Shown here piece by piece: positions 35,570-45,402 of a stretch of 64,000 nt of DNA (within the stretch, counting starts at the first letter, position 1; each line of letters starts with the position of its first letter). The DNA lies in the NCBI RefSeq assembly GCF_009856605.1, contig NZ_CP047242.1:2734001-2798000 (forward strand), written 5' to 3'. This stretch comes from Trichormus variabilis 0441. GTDB lineage: Bacteria > Cyanobacteriota > Cyanobacteriia > Cyanobacteriales > Nostocaceae. The notes under the pieces are model-generated. The model worked only from the letters and a program-made list of their open reading frames with translations. It was not told where the DNA came from and searched no databases. Both the position numbers and the translations under genes were made by a program.

Positions 35570-36064
35570 ATGACTGTGGGTAACGATTTGACTGTACGTT
35601 TTGCTGAACTTGCTGACAGCGAAACATTGTTTGGCTTAATTAAAGCGCTAGCAGAGTACGAAAAATTAACTCATGCTGTAACTGGCAACGTTCTTGCACT
35701 TCAAGAGCATTTATTTGGCTCCCAAAGATACGTTGAAGCAATTTTAGCGGAATCCGCAGGTCAAGCCGTAGGGTTTGCCTTATTTTTTCATAATTACTCT
35801 ACCTTTCTCACCAAGCCAGGCATTTATCTAGAAGACTTGTTTGTCCTACCCGAATATCGACGACAAGGCATTGGTAAAGCACTCCTCACTAAATTAGCCC
35901 AAATAGCGGTCGAACGGGATTGTGGACGGCTAGAATGGAGCGTTCTGGACTGGAATGAATCAGCCCAAGCATTTTACCGCCACATGGGAGCAACAATATT
36001 AGATGATTGGCGAATTTGCCGCGTTACAGAAGAAGCAATCAGCCAATTAGCCGAGGGGAAGTGA
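35570..36064 (+). CDS. GNAT family N-acetyltransferase (diamine acetyltransferase-like)
   Basis: 164 residues, single GNAT fold. The acetyl-CoA-binding motif A reads YLEDLFVLPEYRRQGIGKAL with the Q/R-x-x-G-x-G core, and motif B is LEWSVLDWNESAQAFYRHMGA. The overall layout, including LIKALAEYEKL at the N-terminus, resembles spermidine/thialysine acetyltransferases. The substrate remains a guess. ATG at 35570 directly follows a heptamer stretch. The downstream gene (petJ) is 255 bp away, separated by tandem repeats, so it is probably monocistronic. Confidence 0.88.
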   Translation: MTVGNDLTVRFAELADSETLFGLIKALAEYEKLTHAVTGNVLALQEHLFGSQRYVEAILAESAGQAVGFALFFHNYSTFLTKPGIYLEDLFVLPEYRRQGIGKALLTKLAQIAVERDCGRLEWSVLDWNESAQAFYRHMGATILDDWRICRVTEEAISQLAEGK

Positions 36065-36067
36065 AGA

Positions 36068-36165
36068 AGGCAGGGGAGCAGGGGAAGCAGGGGGAGCAGA
36101 GGGGCAGGGGAGCAGAGGAGCAGGGGGAGCAGAGGAGCAGGGGGAGCAGGGGGAGCAAGGGAAGT
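36068..36165. repeat. Tandem GGGGAGCA(G) array
   Basis: About ten 8-9-base units such as GGGGAGCAG, GGGGAAGCA and GAGGAGCAG, imperfect, between the acetyltransferase and petJ. Same family as 27101-27167 and 51331-51424. CTATGGA/GACTATG heptamers follow at 36178-36200. Confidence 0.85.
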
Positions 36166-36318
36166 AAAAAAGAATAACTATGGACTATGGACTATGGACA
36201 ACTGACAAGCAACTATTGAAGTTTGACAGCCTGTCATTTGACTATGACAGCAGCTCAACTGACAATAATTTAGGATGATATTGGTCTGAATGAGCCTTAT
36301 TTGCAGAGAGAACGCGAC

Positions 36319-36654
36319 ATGAAAAAGATTTTTTCCCTAGTACTGTTAGGCATAGCACTCTTCACTTTTGCCTTCAGTAGCCCTGCATTAGCAGCAGACG
36401 TAGCAAACGGAGCCAAGATATTCAGTGCTAACTGTGCTTCTTGTCATGCAGGTGGCAAGAATTTGGTTCAAGCCCAGAAAACTCTGAAGAAAGAAGACTT
36501 GGAAAAGTTTGGTATGTACTCAGCAGAGGCAATTATTGCCCAGGTAACAAACGGTAAGAACGCCATGCCTGCTTTCAAAGGTCGTTTAAAACCTGACCAA
36601 ATTGAAGATGTAGCTGCTTATGTACTAGGACAAGCCGATAAGAGTTGGAAGTAA
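36319..36654 (+). CDS. petJ: Cytochrome c6
   Basis: 111 residues. Soluble electron carrier in the thylakoid lumen that shuttles electrons from cytochrome b6f to photosystem I or cytochrome oxidase, replacing plastocyanin. Signal peptide [19 protein letters not shown] with cleavage after ALA, leaving [10 protein letters not shown]. The heme site is CASCH, and the distal Met ligand lies in [13 protein letters not shown] 36319 with AGAGAG upstream is chosen over the TTG at 36301. A strong terminator follows. Confidence 0.97.
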
Positions 36655-36685
36655 ATTCCACTTCACAAGCAAAACTGACTAACAG

Positions 36686-36714
36686 ATAGCGGGACAATAA
36701 TCCCGCTATTTTTG
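36686..36714 (+). terminator. Intrinsic terminator of petJ
   Basis: Stem ATAGCGGGA/TCCCGCTAT with CAATAA loop, followed by TTTTTG. It starts 31 bp after the petJ stop. Confidence 0.88.
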
Positions 36715-36766
36715 TCATCAGAGTTATGAGTAATAAGTGGAAAGCACAAGAATCATTAATTCTTAA

Positions 36767-36961
36767 TAGAACTTACACATCAAGGGTTTAGAAAAGTGTA
36801 TAGGGGTATGAATCAATTCAAAATACCCTGCGGGTTCGCGGTAGCGTTCCGAAGGAAAGCTAAAGCTACAAAATTCAAAATTCAAAATAAATGTTTTATA
36901 CCCCTACAGCCATAAACCCTTAAACCCTTAAACCCTTAAACCCTTACACATAAGTCCTAAC
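36767..36961. repeat. Diverged copy of the TTAGGACTTACGCA element
   Basis: Left end ATAGAACTTACACAT and right end ACACATAAGTCCTAA resemble the inverted ends at 5483-5629. The middle has an AAAATACCCTGCGGG mini-element between TTCAAAA heptamers (cf. 4441-4490) and four CTTAAACC heptamers near the right end. Confidence 0.65.
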
Positions 36962-38086
36962 TTAAATAAGATAATCTTCAACATTTGGCACATCTACCCA
37001 GCTACCAGTTGTATGAGATTGATGAGATAAATCCATTAATAACTGGGAATAAATACCTTCTTTTAAAGATGGTACTACTGGCTTTTGCTGATCAATTCCT
37101 TGTACCCATTGGTCTACTACCCGCAAGAATGCACAAATGCGTCCGTCAGTGTAATGTTGGGGGAATAGTAATTTGGGCGGGATTTCGATTTCTTGAAGAG
37201 GTTGACCTGGTTGGGAACCCCAAACGCGAAAACCGTGGATGTAGTCTTTTTGATTTTCACTACCAATTACTAAAGTACCGCGATCGCCATATACTTCTAT
37301 CCAGTGTGTTCTAGAAGCATGAACAGCAGCACTGATAGTCACTTGGCAAGGCGTACCATTTGCTAATTCTAGTGACAGCAGACAAGTATCATCTGTCTCC
37401 ACTGCTTTTAATTCACCGCTAGCAGGGTCAACCCGTTGAGGAATGGCTGTAGTCAAATGGGCATTTAATCTGCGGACTGACCCAAATAGCCAATAAATAT
37501 AATCAAAAGCGTGGGAACCTAAGGAACCTAACGCACCACCACCCTTTTCCTTAGAAGAATACCAGTTCCAAGGGCGGGAAGTATCGGCACGAGAAGAACC
37601 CAACCAATCAATTCTAATCAGGCGAGGGGTTCCTACATAACCTGATGATAAAAGTTCAGCGAATAGTTGCCATGCAGGGACAAAACGAAACTCAAAATCT
37701 ACAGTGGCAATCACACCTTGCTTTTGCGCTAATTGATACAATTCTTGTGCTTCAGCCACATTCAGGGTGACAGGCTTTTCTAGCAGTAAATGTTTTCCTG
37801 CTTGCAATACTGTTTTCCCCATTTCATAATGCAGGAAAGGTGGTGTAGCGATACTGACTGCTTGTACTTCTGGCAGATTAACAATATCAACTATAGTGTC
37901 AAAGGCATGGGGAATATTGTTTGCTTCGGCAATTGCTTTAGCTTTATGAATATCACGGTGATAAATCGCAACTATATCAGTACGATGATGGGCTTGAAAG
38001 GCGGGTATGTGAACTTTTTGACCAAAACCAGTCCCAGCGATCGCTATTCCAATTTTACCCTGATTTGCTTGTAATCCAGACACCAT
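36962..38086 (-). CDS. Gfo/Idh/MocA family NAD(P)-dependent oxidoreductase
   Basis: 374 residues. N-terminal Rossmann fold with IAIAGTGFGQKVHIPAF as dinucleotide motif, the EKPVTLN block containing the conserved Lys of the family (near residue 100), and a C-terminal substrate domain with GSLGSHAFDYIYWLFG (candidate catalytic His). Enzymes of this family oxidise or reduce sugars, inositols or biliverdin-like compounds; the exact substrate cannot be read. ATG start at 38086. Monocistronic. Confidence 0.9.
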   Translation of the reverse strand: MVSGLQANQGKIGIAIAGTGFGQKVHIPAFQAHHRTDIVAIYHRDIHKAKAIAEANNIPHAFDTIVDIVNLPEVQAVSIATPPFLHYEMGKTVLQAGKHLLLEKPVTLNVAEAQELYQLAQKQGVIATVDFEFRFVPAWQLFAELLSSGYVGTPRLIRIDWLGSSRADTSRPWNWYSSKEKGGGALGSLGSHAFDYIYWLFGSVRRLNAHLTTAIPQRVDPASGELKAVETDDTCLLSLELANGTPCQVTISAAVHASRTHWIEVYGDRGTLVIGSENQKDYIHGFRVWGSQPGQPLQEIEIPPKLLFPQHYTDGRICAFLRVVDQWVQGIDQQKPVVPSLKEGIYSQLLMDLSHQSHTTGSWVDVPNVEDYLI

Positions 38087-38406
38087 AAACTTTAAATAAC
38101 TGAAAATTTATAGTGTAATTCTACGGCGAAGCAAGCTAGGCGTAACATCTTCAGCAATCTTTTCGTGTTGACTGTTGACCGGAAGAGTTAGGGGGAACAG
38201 GAGCAGGGGGAGCAAGCCTTTTCCTCCAACGCGAGTGCGTACCACTTCGTGGAAGCAAGCTATGCGTAGCGTCTCGTAGAGAAGCGAAACACGGAAGCCC
38301 CGTCCGAGAAGGACGCTTAATTGGGGCGGAGTCTGAGCTTCCGTCTCAATTCATCCCCCTTGCTCCCTGCTCCCTGCTCCCTTGCCTCTTTATAGCTTAA
38401 ACATCC
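38087..38406. repeat. Repeat-rich spacer
   Basis: At 38264-38286 is the exact reverse complement of 657-679, and beyond it a GCCCCGTCC ... GGGGCGGA inverted stretch within GGAAGC/GCTTCC outer arms (38292-38344). CTCCCTGCTCC-type units follow at 38360-38390. No gene. Confidence 0.65.
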
Positions 38407-38682
38407 TCAATGCTGTTGTGGCCCTTTGGCATCACATTCCTTACTCCAGCACCGTTTTAACATTCCAATGCGCCAACTGTAGGCGAAACGTCGGGGATTA
38501 AGTTCTAAGTCGCGGTTGAACAATGGTTGATTGAGATATTGCCAAAGAGGAAATTTAATTTTGTGGTGTTTATCAGCCATAGGAGGAGCAAGATAGTATA
38601 AAAATAGTTTTGGTAGTAGGTCACCATATAAAGAACAACTACCAGATAATGAATTTCTAGTTAAAGATGACATGATATACAT
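38407..38682 (-). CDS. Small uncharacterised protein (91 residues)
   Basis: No named family recalled with certainty. The second half, KFPLWQYLNQPLFNRDLELN, then RRFAYSWRIGMLKRCW, has the aromatic and basic pattern of small conserved cyanobacterial proteins. ATG at 38682 is preferred because AGGA lies about eight bases upstream. An internal ATG at 38580 (57 residues) would keep only the conserved-looking part but has no ribosome site. No membrane segment is certain. Confidence 0.55.
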   Translation of the reverse strand: MYIMSSLTRNSLSGSCSLYGDLLPKLFLYYLAPPMADKHHKIKFPLWQYLNQPLFNRDLELNPRRFAYSWRIGMLKRCWSKECDAKGPQQH

Positions 38683-38887
38683 CCAATTGTCCTGGTGACA
38701 ATTGCGGAATTCTACCTAAAGTTTGATGCTCAGGAATTTTTATAAAATAAATATATTTAACATTGCCAAGAAGCTAGAGGCTAGAGGCTAGAATTTTTAC
38801 TCAGCAAGGGCTTACGCCTCACCTTGCTAACACTACTCAGTCCTCAGCACTCAGTTCTCAGTTCTCCGTATTTAGCACTCACCATAG

Positions 38888-40063
38888 TTACTCTTGCGTT
38901 CTGATGGCTTGAGCTGCGAGATAGACTTTAGTCCATTCGCCCATGACTTGATGCTGTTTGAGATTTAATTGTTGGGCTACAGCTTCTATGGAGTTACCTG
39001 ATTTTCGCAAATCCAAGATTTGTCGGCCAATGGGGGTTAGTTTTTCGTGGAGTTCTTGCCATTGGTTTTGTGTTAAACCCAAGTTATTTTCCTGTAAGGA
39101 AATAGCCAGCCAGTTATCTACGAGTTCTGGTTTACCCTTAAGGGCGAATACACGTACTGCATGGTAGCTGATTTTTTCTCGCAGTCGATAAATTTCTTTG
39201 ATTGGTTTATTTAATTTCTTGGCGATTTCGTCTTGGGTTTTGCCTTGTAAATACAGTTTTAGCCATTCTACTGCGTCTGCTCCCAGGTTTTCTTGTAAGT
39301 AGTTGGCAAACTCTTGTTGCACTGTCTGGCGCAGTGCTTGTTGTTCTTCTATTTGCTGTGCTTCTTGATATTCGGCGATCGCTTGATTATCTACAAGGTT
39401 AACTCGATTGTCGTTGTCGTCAGTCAAGACTTCTTCGGAAACTAGCCTAACTAAGTCACCACCAGGGACTTGGGTTAACCCACCGCGTTGAGAACGGCGT
39501 AGGTAGTTGACAAAACGGTACACTAACAAGGGTTGATTGCGTACTGGTCGCAAGCAATATTCTTCTACAGTGGCAAATAGTAAAGTATCTTTGAGTCTCT
39601 TATCTAGAGCAACTTCTGCGATGTGCGCCATTTGCTGCTGGATGTAAGTATCATTCTGTAGCAATTCTTGTATTATCTCTTGTAATACGTCAAGAACACC
39701 ACGTTGGCGATCGCGGCTAAGAGCAATCCAGGTTTGAATTTTATTCCGTAATGTGACTAAACTTCCCAGCCGAGTGATCAAGTTACGATAAGCACGTTCT
39801 CGACCTACACCCAAGTAGCGTTGACTTAAAATCTTCCAGCGATATTCCATCGCTTGCTTGGCAATCTCAAGTTCTTTAGGGTTGAGTAGATCCAACCGTT
39901 GTGCATCACGACCTAACAGCCAGAGAATAATACTTTCTATTGCAGCCACATTTTGTTCTGGACACTCCGCAGCTAGCCGCTTGCGCCAAAATTGCGCTAG
40001 TTTTTCTGCTTCCGTTGCCATAGCGAGATTGCGCTCCTCGAAACCCTGTTTTAAAGTTTGCAT
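38888..40063 (-). CDS. Sigma-70 region-4-like helix-turn-helix regulator, possibly HetZ-related
   Basis: 391 residues from ATG 40063, which has GGGGG nearby upstream; GTG 40084 and ATG 40075 are alternatives. All-helical protein. Two HTH-like segments near the C-terminus are visible: LQGKTQDEIAKKLNKPIKEIY (about 285-305) and LRKSGNSIEAVAQQLNLKQH (about 355-375), each reminiscent of sigma region 4. It resembles cyanobacterial proteins I recall being annotated HetZ-related protein 2, but its sequence is not that of HetZ itself. A regulatory role in this lineage is inferred, not shown. Confidence 0.65.
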   Translation of the reverse strand: MQTLKQGFEERNLAMATEAEKLAQFWRKRLAAECPEQNVAAIESIILWLLGRDAQRLDLLNPKELEIAKQAMEYRWKILSQRYLGVGRERAYRNLITRLGSLVTLRNKIQTWIALSRDRQRGVLDVLQEIIQELLQNDTYIQQQMAHIAEVALDKRLKDTLLFATVEEYCLRPVRNQPLLVYRFVNYLRRSQRGGLTQVPGGDLVRLVSEEVLTDDNDNRVNLVDNQAIAEYQEAQQIEEQQALRQTVQQEFANYLQENLGADAVEWLKLYLQGKTQDEIAKKLNKPIKEIYRLREKISYHAVRVFALKGKPELVDNWLAISLQENNLGLTQNQWQELHEKLTPIGRQILDLRKSGNSIEAVAQQLNLKQHQVMGEWTKVYLAAQAIRTQE

Positions 40064-40633
40064 CACAACCCCCATTTGTCGCACTTATCTTGTGAGCCAG
40101 CAAATCGCCGTGAGTCCGTCATCTTGATGAAGACGTATCAACGATTCCATTGTTATTACGTCTTTATTGACGAATTTTATGCAGAAATTTATCTTGTTCT
40201 GGATTTTTGTTCGTCTTCAAGTCGCGGAAATCTATATATATCAAGCATTTGCTTCAATCTAGGCGAAATTAAAATTTTGTAAACTTATGAGTTGGAATCA
40301 CGGATGGGGCATTTACCCAGAGTAAGTGCAGATGCTTAATTTTTTGAGAAGCGTTTAGAAAAACTAACATTTTGTACCCAGAGGAGCGGAAATAATACAC
40401 TCCTATTCAGACGCTATTTTAGCCATATAAGTTTCATTTCAGGGAATTTAGCGACGATAATCTTGAATTTTTGGGGATGGGGTATTAAACCAGATCCAAA
40501 ACAACTAACAACTGACACACAGCGCAATAAAAATGTAACAAAAACTACAAAATTACCATTTTTCTGGAAAACCAAAGATAAGCTAGGCATATATATCTGA
40601 TTCGCAAAAATGCTGCGAATAGGAGAAAATCAT
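40064..40633. promoter_or_regulatory. Divergent spacer, regulator and glutamate dehydrogenase
   Basis: About 570 bp without a credible ORF. AGGAGA at 40621-40626 is the ribosome site of gdhA. No strong repeat or hairpin is seen. Confidence 0.45.
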
Positions 40634-41923
40634 ATGGTTTCAATGCCTACCCTACCGTTGGAAGGTGCTAGTCCAGCCCATATTTGTCCATTTGATCAAG
40701 CTTGTAGCTACTTAGAAGCAGCTGCAAAAGAGTTGAGGTTAGATCAAGGGACGCTGGAAATTCTCAGTCACCCACGTAAAGTTGTGACAGTCTCTATTCC
40801 TGTGAGATTAGATAACGGCGATATCCGGGTACTAGCAGGACACCGAGTACAGCATTCTGATATATTAGGCCCCTACAAAGGCGGAACACGTTACCATCCA
40901 GCTGTGACATTGAGAGAAGTATCTGCTCTGGCAATGCTAATGACTTGGAAATGTGCGCTACTGGGTATTCCTTATGGTGGTGCGAAGGGAGGTATTGCTA
41001 TAAATCCCCAACACTACAGCGTAGGTGAATTAGAGAAAATTACGCGTCGTTATACAAGCGAATTGATTAAAGATATCGGCCCTGCCGTAGATATACCAGC
41101 GCCAGATGTGGGAACTTCTGCCCGTGAGATGGCTTGGATGATGGATACTTACTCTGTGAATGTTGGTCACGCAGTCCCAGGGGTTGTCACAGGTAAGCCA
41201 ATTTCCATTGGTGGTTCACGGGGAAGAGAAATGGCAACTGGACGGGGTGTAATGATTATTGTCCGTGAAGCACTGGCGGATATGGGCAGAACTTTAGAGG
41301 GAGTAAAAGTAGTTATTCAAGGTTTTGGCAATGTAGGCGGTGCTGCGGCTGAATTGCTGTACCAAGCTGGAGCCAAAATTCTTGCTGTTTCTACAGGTGC
41401 AGGAGGTTTATTTGCGGCTGATGGTCTCGATATTCCAGCGTTAAAAGCCTACGCTGCGGAAAATCATCGAAGTATTGTGGGTTTTCCCCAAGCAGTAGCA
41501 ATTAGTAATGCAGAGTTGCTAACTTTACCTTGCGATGTTTTGATTCCCGCAGCTTTAGAAAACCAAATCACTGAAGAAAATGTAGACCAGATACAGGCGC
41601 AAATTGTCGCGGAAGCTGCTAATGGCCCGGTAACTTTGGAGGCTAACCGAGTTCTAGAGGGGCGGGGTGTGACTGTACTGCCAGACATCTTGGCGAATGC
41701 TGGGGGCGTGGTGGTGAGTTATTTAGAGTGGGTACAAGGTCTTTCCTACCTGTTTTGGGATGAGGAGCGTGTCAACCGGGAAATGGAACACTTGATGGTG
41801 CAAGCTTATCATCAAGTGATTAAACAGTCGCAGATGCGGCAAGTTCCTTTGCGATTAGCCGCTTATACCTTGGGTGTAGGTAGGGTTGCTCAAGCGTTGA
41901 GCGATCGCGGTCTTTATCCTTGA
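40634..41923 (+). CDS. Glu/Leu/Phe/Val dehydrogenase (glutamate dehydrogenase-type)
   Basis: 429 residues from ATG 40634, which has AGGAGA eight bases upstream, so the ATG at 40610 is rejected. Interconverts an amino acid and its 2-oxo acid with NAD(P). Motifs: GPYKGGTRYHP with the substrate Lys, PYGGAKGGIAINP with the catalytic Lys, DIPAPDVGTSAREMAWM, and the dinucleotide motif VVIQGFGNVGGAAAELLY. The length and the PAPDVGT block fit glutamate dehydrogenase (GdhA class of about 430 residues). The 3' side runs into heptamers. Confidence 0.93.
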   Translation: MVSMPTLPLEGASPAHICPFDQACSYLEAAAKELRLDQGTLEILSHPRKVVTVSIPVRLDNGDIRVLAGHRVQHSDILGPYKGGTRYHPAVTLREVSALAMLMTWKCALLGIPYGGAKGGIAINPQHYSVGELEKITRRYTSELIKDIGPAVDIPAPDVGTSAREMAWMMDTYSVNVGHAVPGVVTGKPISIGGSRGREMATGRGVMIIVREALADMGRTLEGVKVVIQGFGNVGGAAAELLYQAGAKILAVSTGAGGLFAADGLDIPALKAYAAENHRSIVGFPQAVAISNAELLTLPCDVLIPAALENQITEENVDQIQAQIVAEAANGPVTLEANRVLEGRGVTVLPDILANAGGVVVSYLEWVQGLSYLFWDEERVNREMEHLMVQAYHQVIKQSQMRQVPLRLAAYTLGVGRVAQALSDRGLYP

Positions 41924-41925
41924 TG

Positions 41926-42190
41926 GGGGGATTGGGGATTGGGGATTGGGGACTGGTTATGAAATAAACTCTTTATTCTCTCTGCGCCTCTGCGCCACCC
42001 TGCGGGTTCGCTCTTAGCGTTCTCGTAGAGTAGCCGCAAAGCGTCTACTGCGTGATAGAAATCATCCTACATTTATGCAACGCCGGACTTTATACCAATT
42101 CAATTAATAATGGCAACACATCATCTGTAGAGACGCGATTTATCGCGTCTCTACAGATAGTTTATTTGTCGCCTTCTTTTTTCAAATTGG
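41926..42190. repeat. Repeat-rich spacer after glutamate dehydrogenase
   Basis: GGGGATT heptamers at 41936-41955. About 42091-42196 is a MITE-like segment with TATACCAATT and AATTGGTATTA inverted ends. At its core is a 36-base GTAGAGACG-family palindrome (42123-42158, 17-bp arms). The IS630 element begins directly beyond it. Confidence 0.75.
42123..42158. repeat. GTAGAGACG-family palindrome, 17-bp arms
   Basis: ATCTGTAGAGACGCGAT and its reverse complement flank TT. Best stem of the family in the window. Confidence 0.85.
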
Positions 42191-42195
42191 TATTA

Positions 42196-43360
42196 TACTG
42201 AATAGGGAAAGGTAGTATCATTTGAAGCAGAGGGAAAAAGGCTAGAAAAATGGTACGTCCCAGGATAAAACTAACAGAGCATCTATCAACAGAAGAAATA
42301 GAACAAAGTTATCGCCGATGTGAAGATGCACAAGAGAAAACCCGATGGTTAGTGATTAAATTGCTCAATCAACAACCACAGTTGTCAGCGCAAAAGGTAG
42401 CAGAGATTGTGGGATTCTCAGGGGACTGGGTGAGAAAAATCGTGCGGCGATACAACAAGCTAGGAGCAAACGGAATCATCAATCAACAGAAACTGAAACC
42501 AGGAGGAAAAAAACTTGCACTCACAAACGAGCAACAACAGTGGTTGCGCCAAAGGTTAGCTTCACCACCAGAAGATGGGGGGTTATGGAGTGCGCCAAAA
42601 GTAGGGGAATTGATCCGAGTACAGTTTGGAATTACACTCCATGTCACTACAGCTTGGGATTACCTCAAAAGGCTAGGATTTAGTCTGCAACAACCACGAC
42701 CTCTGCATACTGAGGCGGCAACTTTTGTTCAAAGACAGATGTTTAAAACTGAGTTAACGGAGTTTGTGCGATTGTTACGTTTCCTCCATCCGCACAAATC
42801 AGTTGAAGTTTGGGCAGAAGATGAAGCTCGATTAGGCCTCAAACCCATCGTCCGTCGAGTTTGGACACCAGTAGGTCATCGTCCCAATGCTGTGCATCGC
42901 ACTCGTTACCAATGGCTTTATACTTATGGATTTGTCCATCCAGCTACTGGCGAGAGTTTTTTCTTGATTTTACCCAGAGTCAACATTGCTGTCATGCAAA
43001 TGGCTTTAGATGCTTTTGCCGCTGAAGTCAATCCTCATCATCACAAAATCATTGTTTTGCTTGTTGATCAAGCTGGTTGGCATACCAGTAAACAATTAAT
43101 GTTGCCAGCTGGTATCATTCTGTTTCCTCTGCCTGCTTATACACCTCAACTCCAACCGACTGAGTGTGTTTGGTCGCTTCTACGTGAAGCTGTTGCTAAT
43201 CAGATGTTTTCTACTCTCGATGAACTAGAAACTGTGTTAATTTCTCGTTGTCAATGGTTAATGTCTCACCCTCAAATTGTTCATGGCAAGGTTGGGTTTG
43301 ATTGGATTTGCCAAATTTGACCTCAGTTATTCAATTAATACTTCCTTTCCCAATTTAGTA
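42196..43360 (+). mobile_element. IS630-family insertion sequence
   Basis: About 1165 bp with related inverted ends: left TACTGAATAGGGAAAGGTAG and right (reverse strand) TACTAAATTGGGAAAGGAAG, which differ at 3 of these 20 positions. TA dinucleotides border both ends, as expected from IS630 TA target duplication. It contains one intact transposase gene. Inserted between gdh and acs genes without disrupting either. Confidence 0.85.
42250..43320 (+). CDS. IS630-family transposase
   Basis: 356 residues, apparently complete. N-terminal HTH (SAQKVAEIVGFSGDWVRKIVR), a linker with PEDGGLWSAPKVGELI typical of IS630, and the DDE domain: VWAEDEARLGLKP (first Asp), IIVLLVDQAGWHTSK (second Asp) and LPAYTPQLQPTECVWSLLRE (Glu). 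No frameshift is visible, so the element may be active. ATG 42250 follows AGGCTAGAAAA. Confidence 0.93.
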   Translation: MVRPRIKLTEHLSTEEIEQSYRRCEDAQEKTRWLVIKLLNQQPQLSAQKVAEIVGFSGDWVRKIVRRYNKLGANGIINQQKLKPGGKKLALTNEQQQWLRQRLASPPEDGGLWSAPKVGELIRVQFGITLHVTTAWDYLKRLGFSLQQPRPLHTEAATFVQRQMFKTELTEFVRLLRFLHPHKSVEVWAEDEARLGLKPIVRRVWTPVGHRPNAVHRTRYQWLYTYGFVHPATGESFFLILPRVNIAVMQMALDAFAAEVNPHHHKIIVLLVDQAGWHTSKQLMLPAGIILFPLPAYTPQLQPTECVWSLLREAVANQMFSTLDELETVLISRCQWLMSHPQIVHGKVGFDWICQI

Positions 43361-43385
43361 TTACTCCCTACTCTCCTCAATTTTC

Positions 43386-43419
43386 GGTGCGTTAGGACTA
43401 ATTTCCATAACGCACCTTT
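43386..43419 (+). terminator. Intrinsic terminator beyond the IS630 element
   Basis: Perfect stem GGTGCGTTA/TAACGCACC with a 13-base loop, followed by TTTGTATTTT. It lies outside the IS inverted end, next to the acs stop, and would serve plus-strand transcription leaving the element. Confidence 0.7.
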
Positions 43420-43428
43420 GTATTTTAA

Positions 43429-45402
43429 TTACGCACCTTCCCGTAATTTATCTAAAACACTTCTATCTTCCAGAGTGGAAGTATCGCCAGAAACTTCTTG
43501 TCCGGCGGCGAGATTTCGCAGTAAGCGCCGCATGATTTTACCCGATCGCGTCTTGGGTAATGCGTCGGTAAAGCGAATTTCCCCAGGACGAGCGATCGCC
43601 CCGATTTCTTGAACTACGTGTTGTTTGAGTACCTTACTCAAGTCATCGCTGGCTTGATAAGTTCCTTCTAGGGTGACAAAAGCTACCACTTCTTCGCCTT
43701 TTAAGTCATCTGGTTTACCCACTACTGCTGCTTCGGCAACGGCTGGGTGAGAAACTAGGGCTGATTCTACTTCCATTGTGCCGAGGCGGTGTCCTGACAC
43801 ATTCAATACATCATCCACTCGTCCCATTACCCAGAAATAGCCGTCTTCATCTTTTCTCGCGCCATCGCCAGCAAAGTAAGTATAGTTGCCATCTTTGGGG
43901 GGTATATGTTCCCAGTAGGTGCGGCGGAAGCGTTCAGGATCGCCGTAAACAGTCCGCATCATTCCCGGCCAGGGATAACGCACTGCTAAGTAACCACCTT
44001 CGTTTTGGGGTACAGTGTTACCATCTAAATCAACTATGTCGGCCAGGATGCCAGGGAAGGGAAGGGTAGCGGAACCGGGTTTAGTGGAAATTGCCCCTGG
44101 TAGAGGGGTAATCATGATACCGCCAGTTTCAGTTTGCCACCAAGTATCAACGATGGGGCAGCGATCGCCACCAATAACTTTGTGATACCACATCCAAGCT
44201 TCTGGGTTAATTGGTTCACCAACAGTTCCTAATAATCTTAAGGAAGAAAGGTTGCGGGCGTTGGGATGGTGTTCACCCATTTTAATAAAGGCGCGAATTG
44301 CGGTGGGTGCGGTGTAGAAAATGTTCACGCCGTATTTTTCAATTACATCCCAGAAACAACCAGGATTGGAGGCACGAGGCGCACCTTCATACATCAGTGT
44401 GGTTGCACCGTTGGAGAGGGGGCCGTAGACTATGTAACTATGTCCAGTAATCCAACCTACATCGGCGGTACACCAATATACATCTGTGTCTTGTAGGTCG
44501 AAAATCCATTTGGTGGTCATGTGGGTATATAAGTTATAACCACCAGTGGTATGGACAACGCCTTTGGGTTTGCCTGTGCTACCGGAAGTGTAGAGGACAA
44601 ATAGCAAGTCTTCGCTATCCATTGGTTCGGCGGGACAGTCGGCGGATGCGCCTTTTTGTAAATCGTGCCACCAATGATCTCGTCCTCCCAACTGCATATA
44701 AATATCTTGTCCGGTACGCTTGACAACCAGGACGTTTTCTACAGATGGAACAGCACCATCAGCCAAGGCTTTGTCTACCTGTTCTTTCAAGGGAACGATC
44801 GCATCTTTACGCCACCCACCATCAGCTGTAACTACTACCTTGGCTTGGGCATCAATTAAGCGATCGCGCAAGGCTTCCGCACTGAACCCACCAAATACCA
44901 CGCTATGAGGTGCGCCAATTCTCGCGCAGGCTAACATGGCGATCGCCGCTTCGGGAATCATCGGCATATAAATACCGACGCGATCGCCTTTCTGCACTCC
45001 CAGTTGTTTCAAGACGTTGGCGAACTGGCAAACTTCCCGATGTAATTGGGCATAAGTTAAAGTACGGGAATCCCCTGGTTCCCCTTCCCAAATCAAAGCA
45101 GCTTTATTTTTCCGCCAAGTTGTGAGATGTCTATCTAAACAGTTGTAGGAAATGTTAATCTTCCCACCCACAAACCACTTAGCGAAAGGTGCTTGCCAAT
45201 CTAATACTGTGTCCCATTTTTGGAACCAGTGCAGTTCTGTTTCGGCTAATTCTGCCCAAAATTTTTGCGGATCAGCTTTGGCTTTGTCGTAGAGACGTTG
45301 GTAATCTTCTAGACTTTTAATCTGGGCATTTTGGGAAAACTCGGCACTGGGATGAAATAAACGTTTTTCTTGCAGAATTGACTCTATAGTTGGCTGAGAC
45401 AT
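43429..45402 (-). CDS. acs: Acetyl-CoA synthetase
   Basis: 657 residues, adenylate-forming enzyme that makes acetyl-CoA from acetate, ATP and CoA. Motifs: [20 protein letters not shown] (P-loop-like A3), [13 protein letters not shown] (A5), [20 protein letters not shown] (A7/A8 hinge region) and [14 protein letters not shown] with the catalytic, acetylation-regulated Lys. ATG 45402. Convergent with the IS630 transposase. Confidence 0.97.
   Translation of the reverse strand: MSQPTIESILQEKRLFHPSAEFSQNAQIKSLEDYQRLYDKAKADPQKFWAELAETELHWFQKWDTVLDWQAPFAKWFVGGKINISYNCLDRHLTTWRKNKAALIWEGEPGDSRTLTYAQLHREVCQFANVLKQLGVQKGDRVGIYMPMIPEAAIAMLACARIGAPHSVVFGGFSAEALRDRLIDAQAKVVVTADGGWRKDAIVPLKEQVDKALADGAVPSVENVLVVKRTGQDIYMQLGGRDHWWHDLQKGASADCPAEPMDSEDLLFVLYTSGSTGKPKGVVHTTGGYNLYTHMTTKWIFDLQDTDVYWCTADVGWITGHSYIVYGPLSNGATTLMYEGAPRASNPGCFWDVIEKYGVNIFYTAPTAIRAFIKMGEHHPNARNLSSLRLLGTVGEPINPEAWMWYHKVIGGDRCPIVDTWWQTETGGIMITPLPGAISTKPGSATLPFPGILADIVDLDGNTVPQNEGGYLAVRYPWPGMMRTVYGDPERFRRTYWEHIPPKDGNYTYFAGDGARKDEDGYFWVMGRVDDVLNVSGHRLGTMEVESALVSHPAVAEAAVVGKPDDLKGEEVVAFVTLEGTYQASDDLSKVLKQHVVQEIGAIARPGEIRFTDALPKTRSGKIMRRLLRNLAAGQEVSGDTSTLEDRSVLDKLREGA

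Noticed and set aside
36068..36165. Possible CRISPR array
   Set aside because: Units are 8-9 bases with no unique spacers; the same holds for 27101-27167 and 51331-51424.
38888..40084. Identification as HetZ
   Set aside because: The sequence does not match what I recall of HetZ; only a HetZ-related label is tenable.
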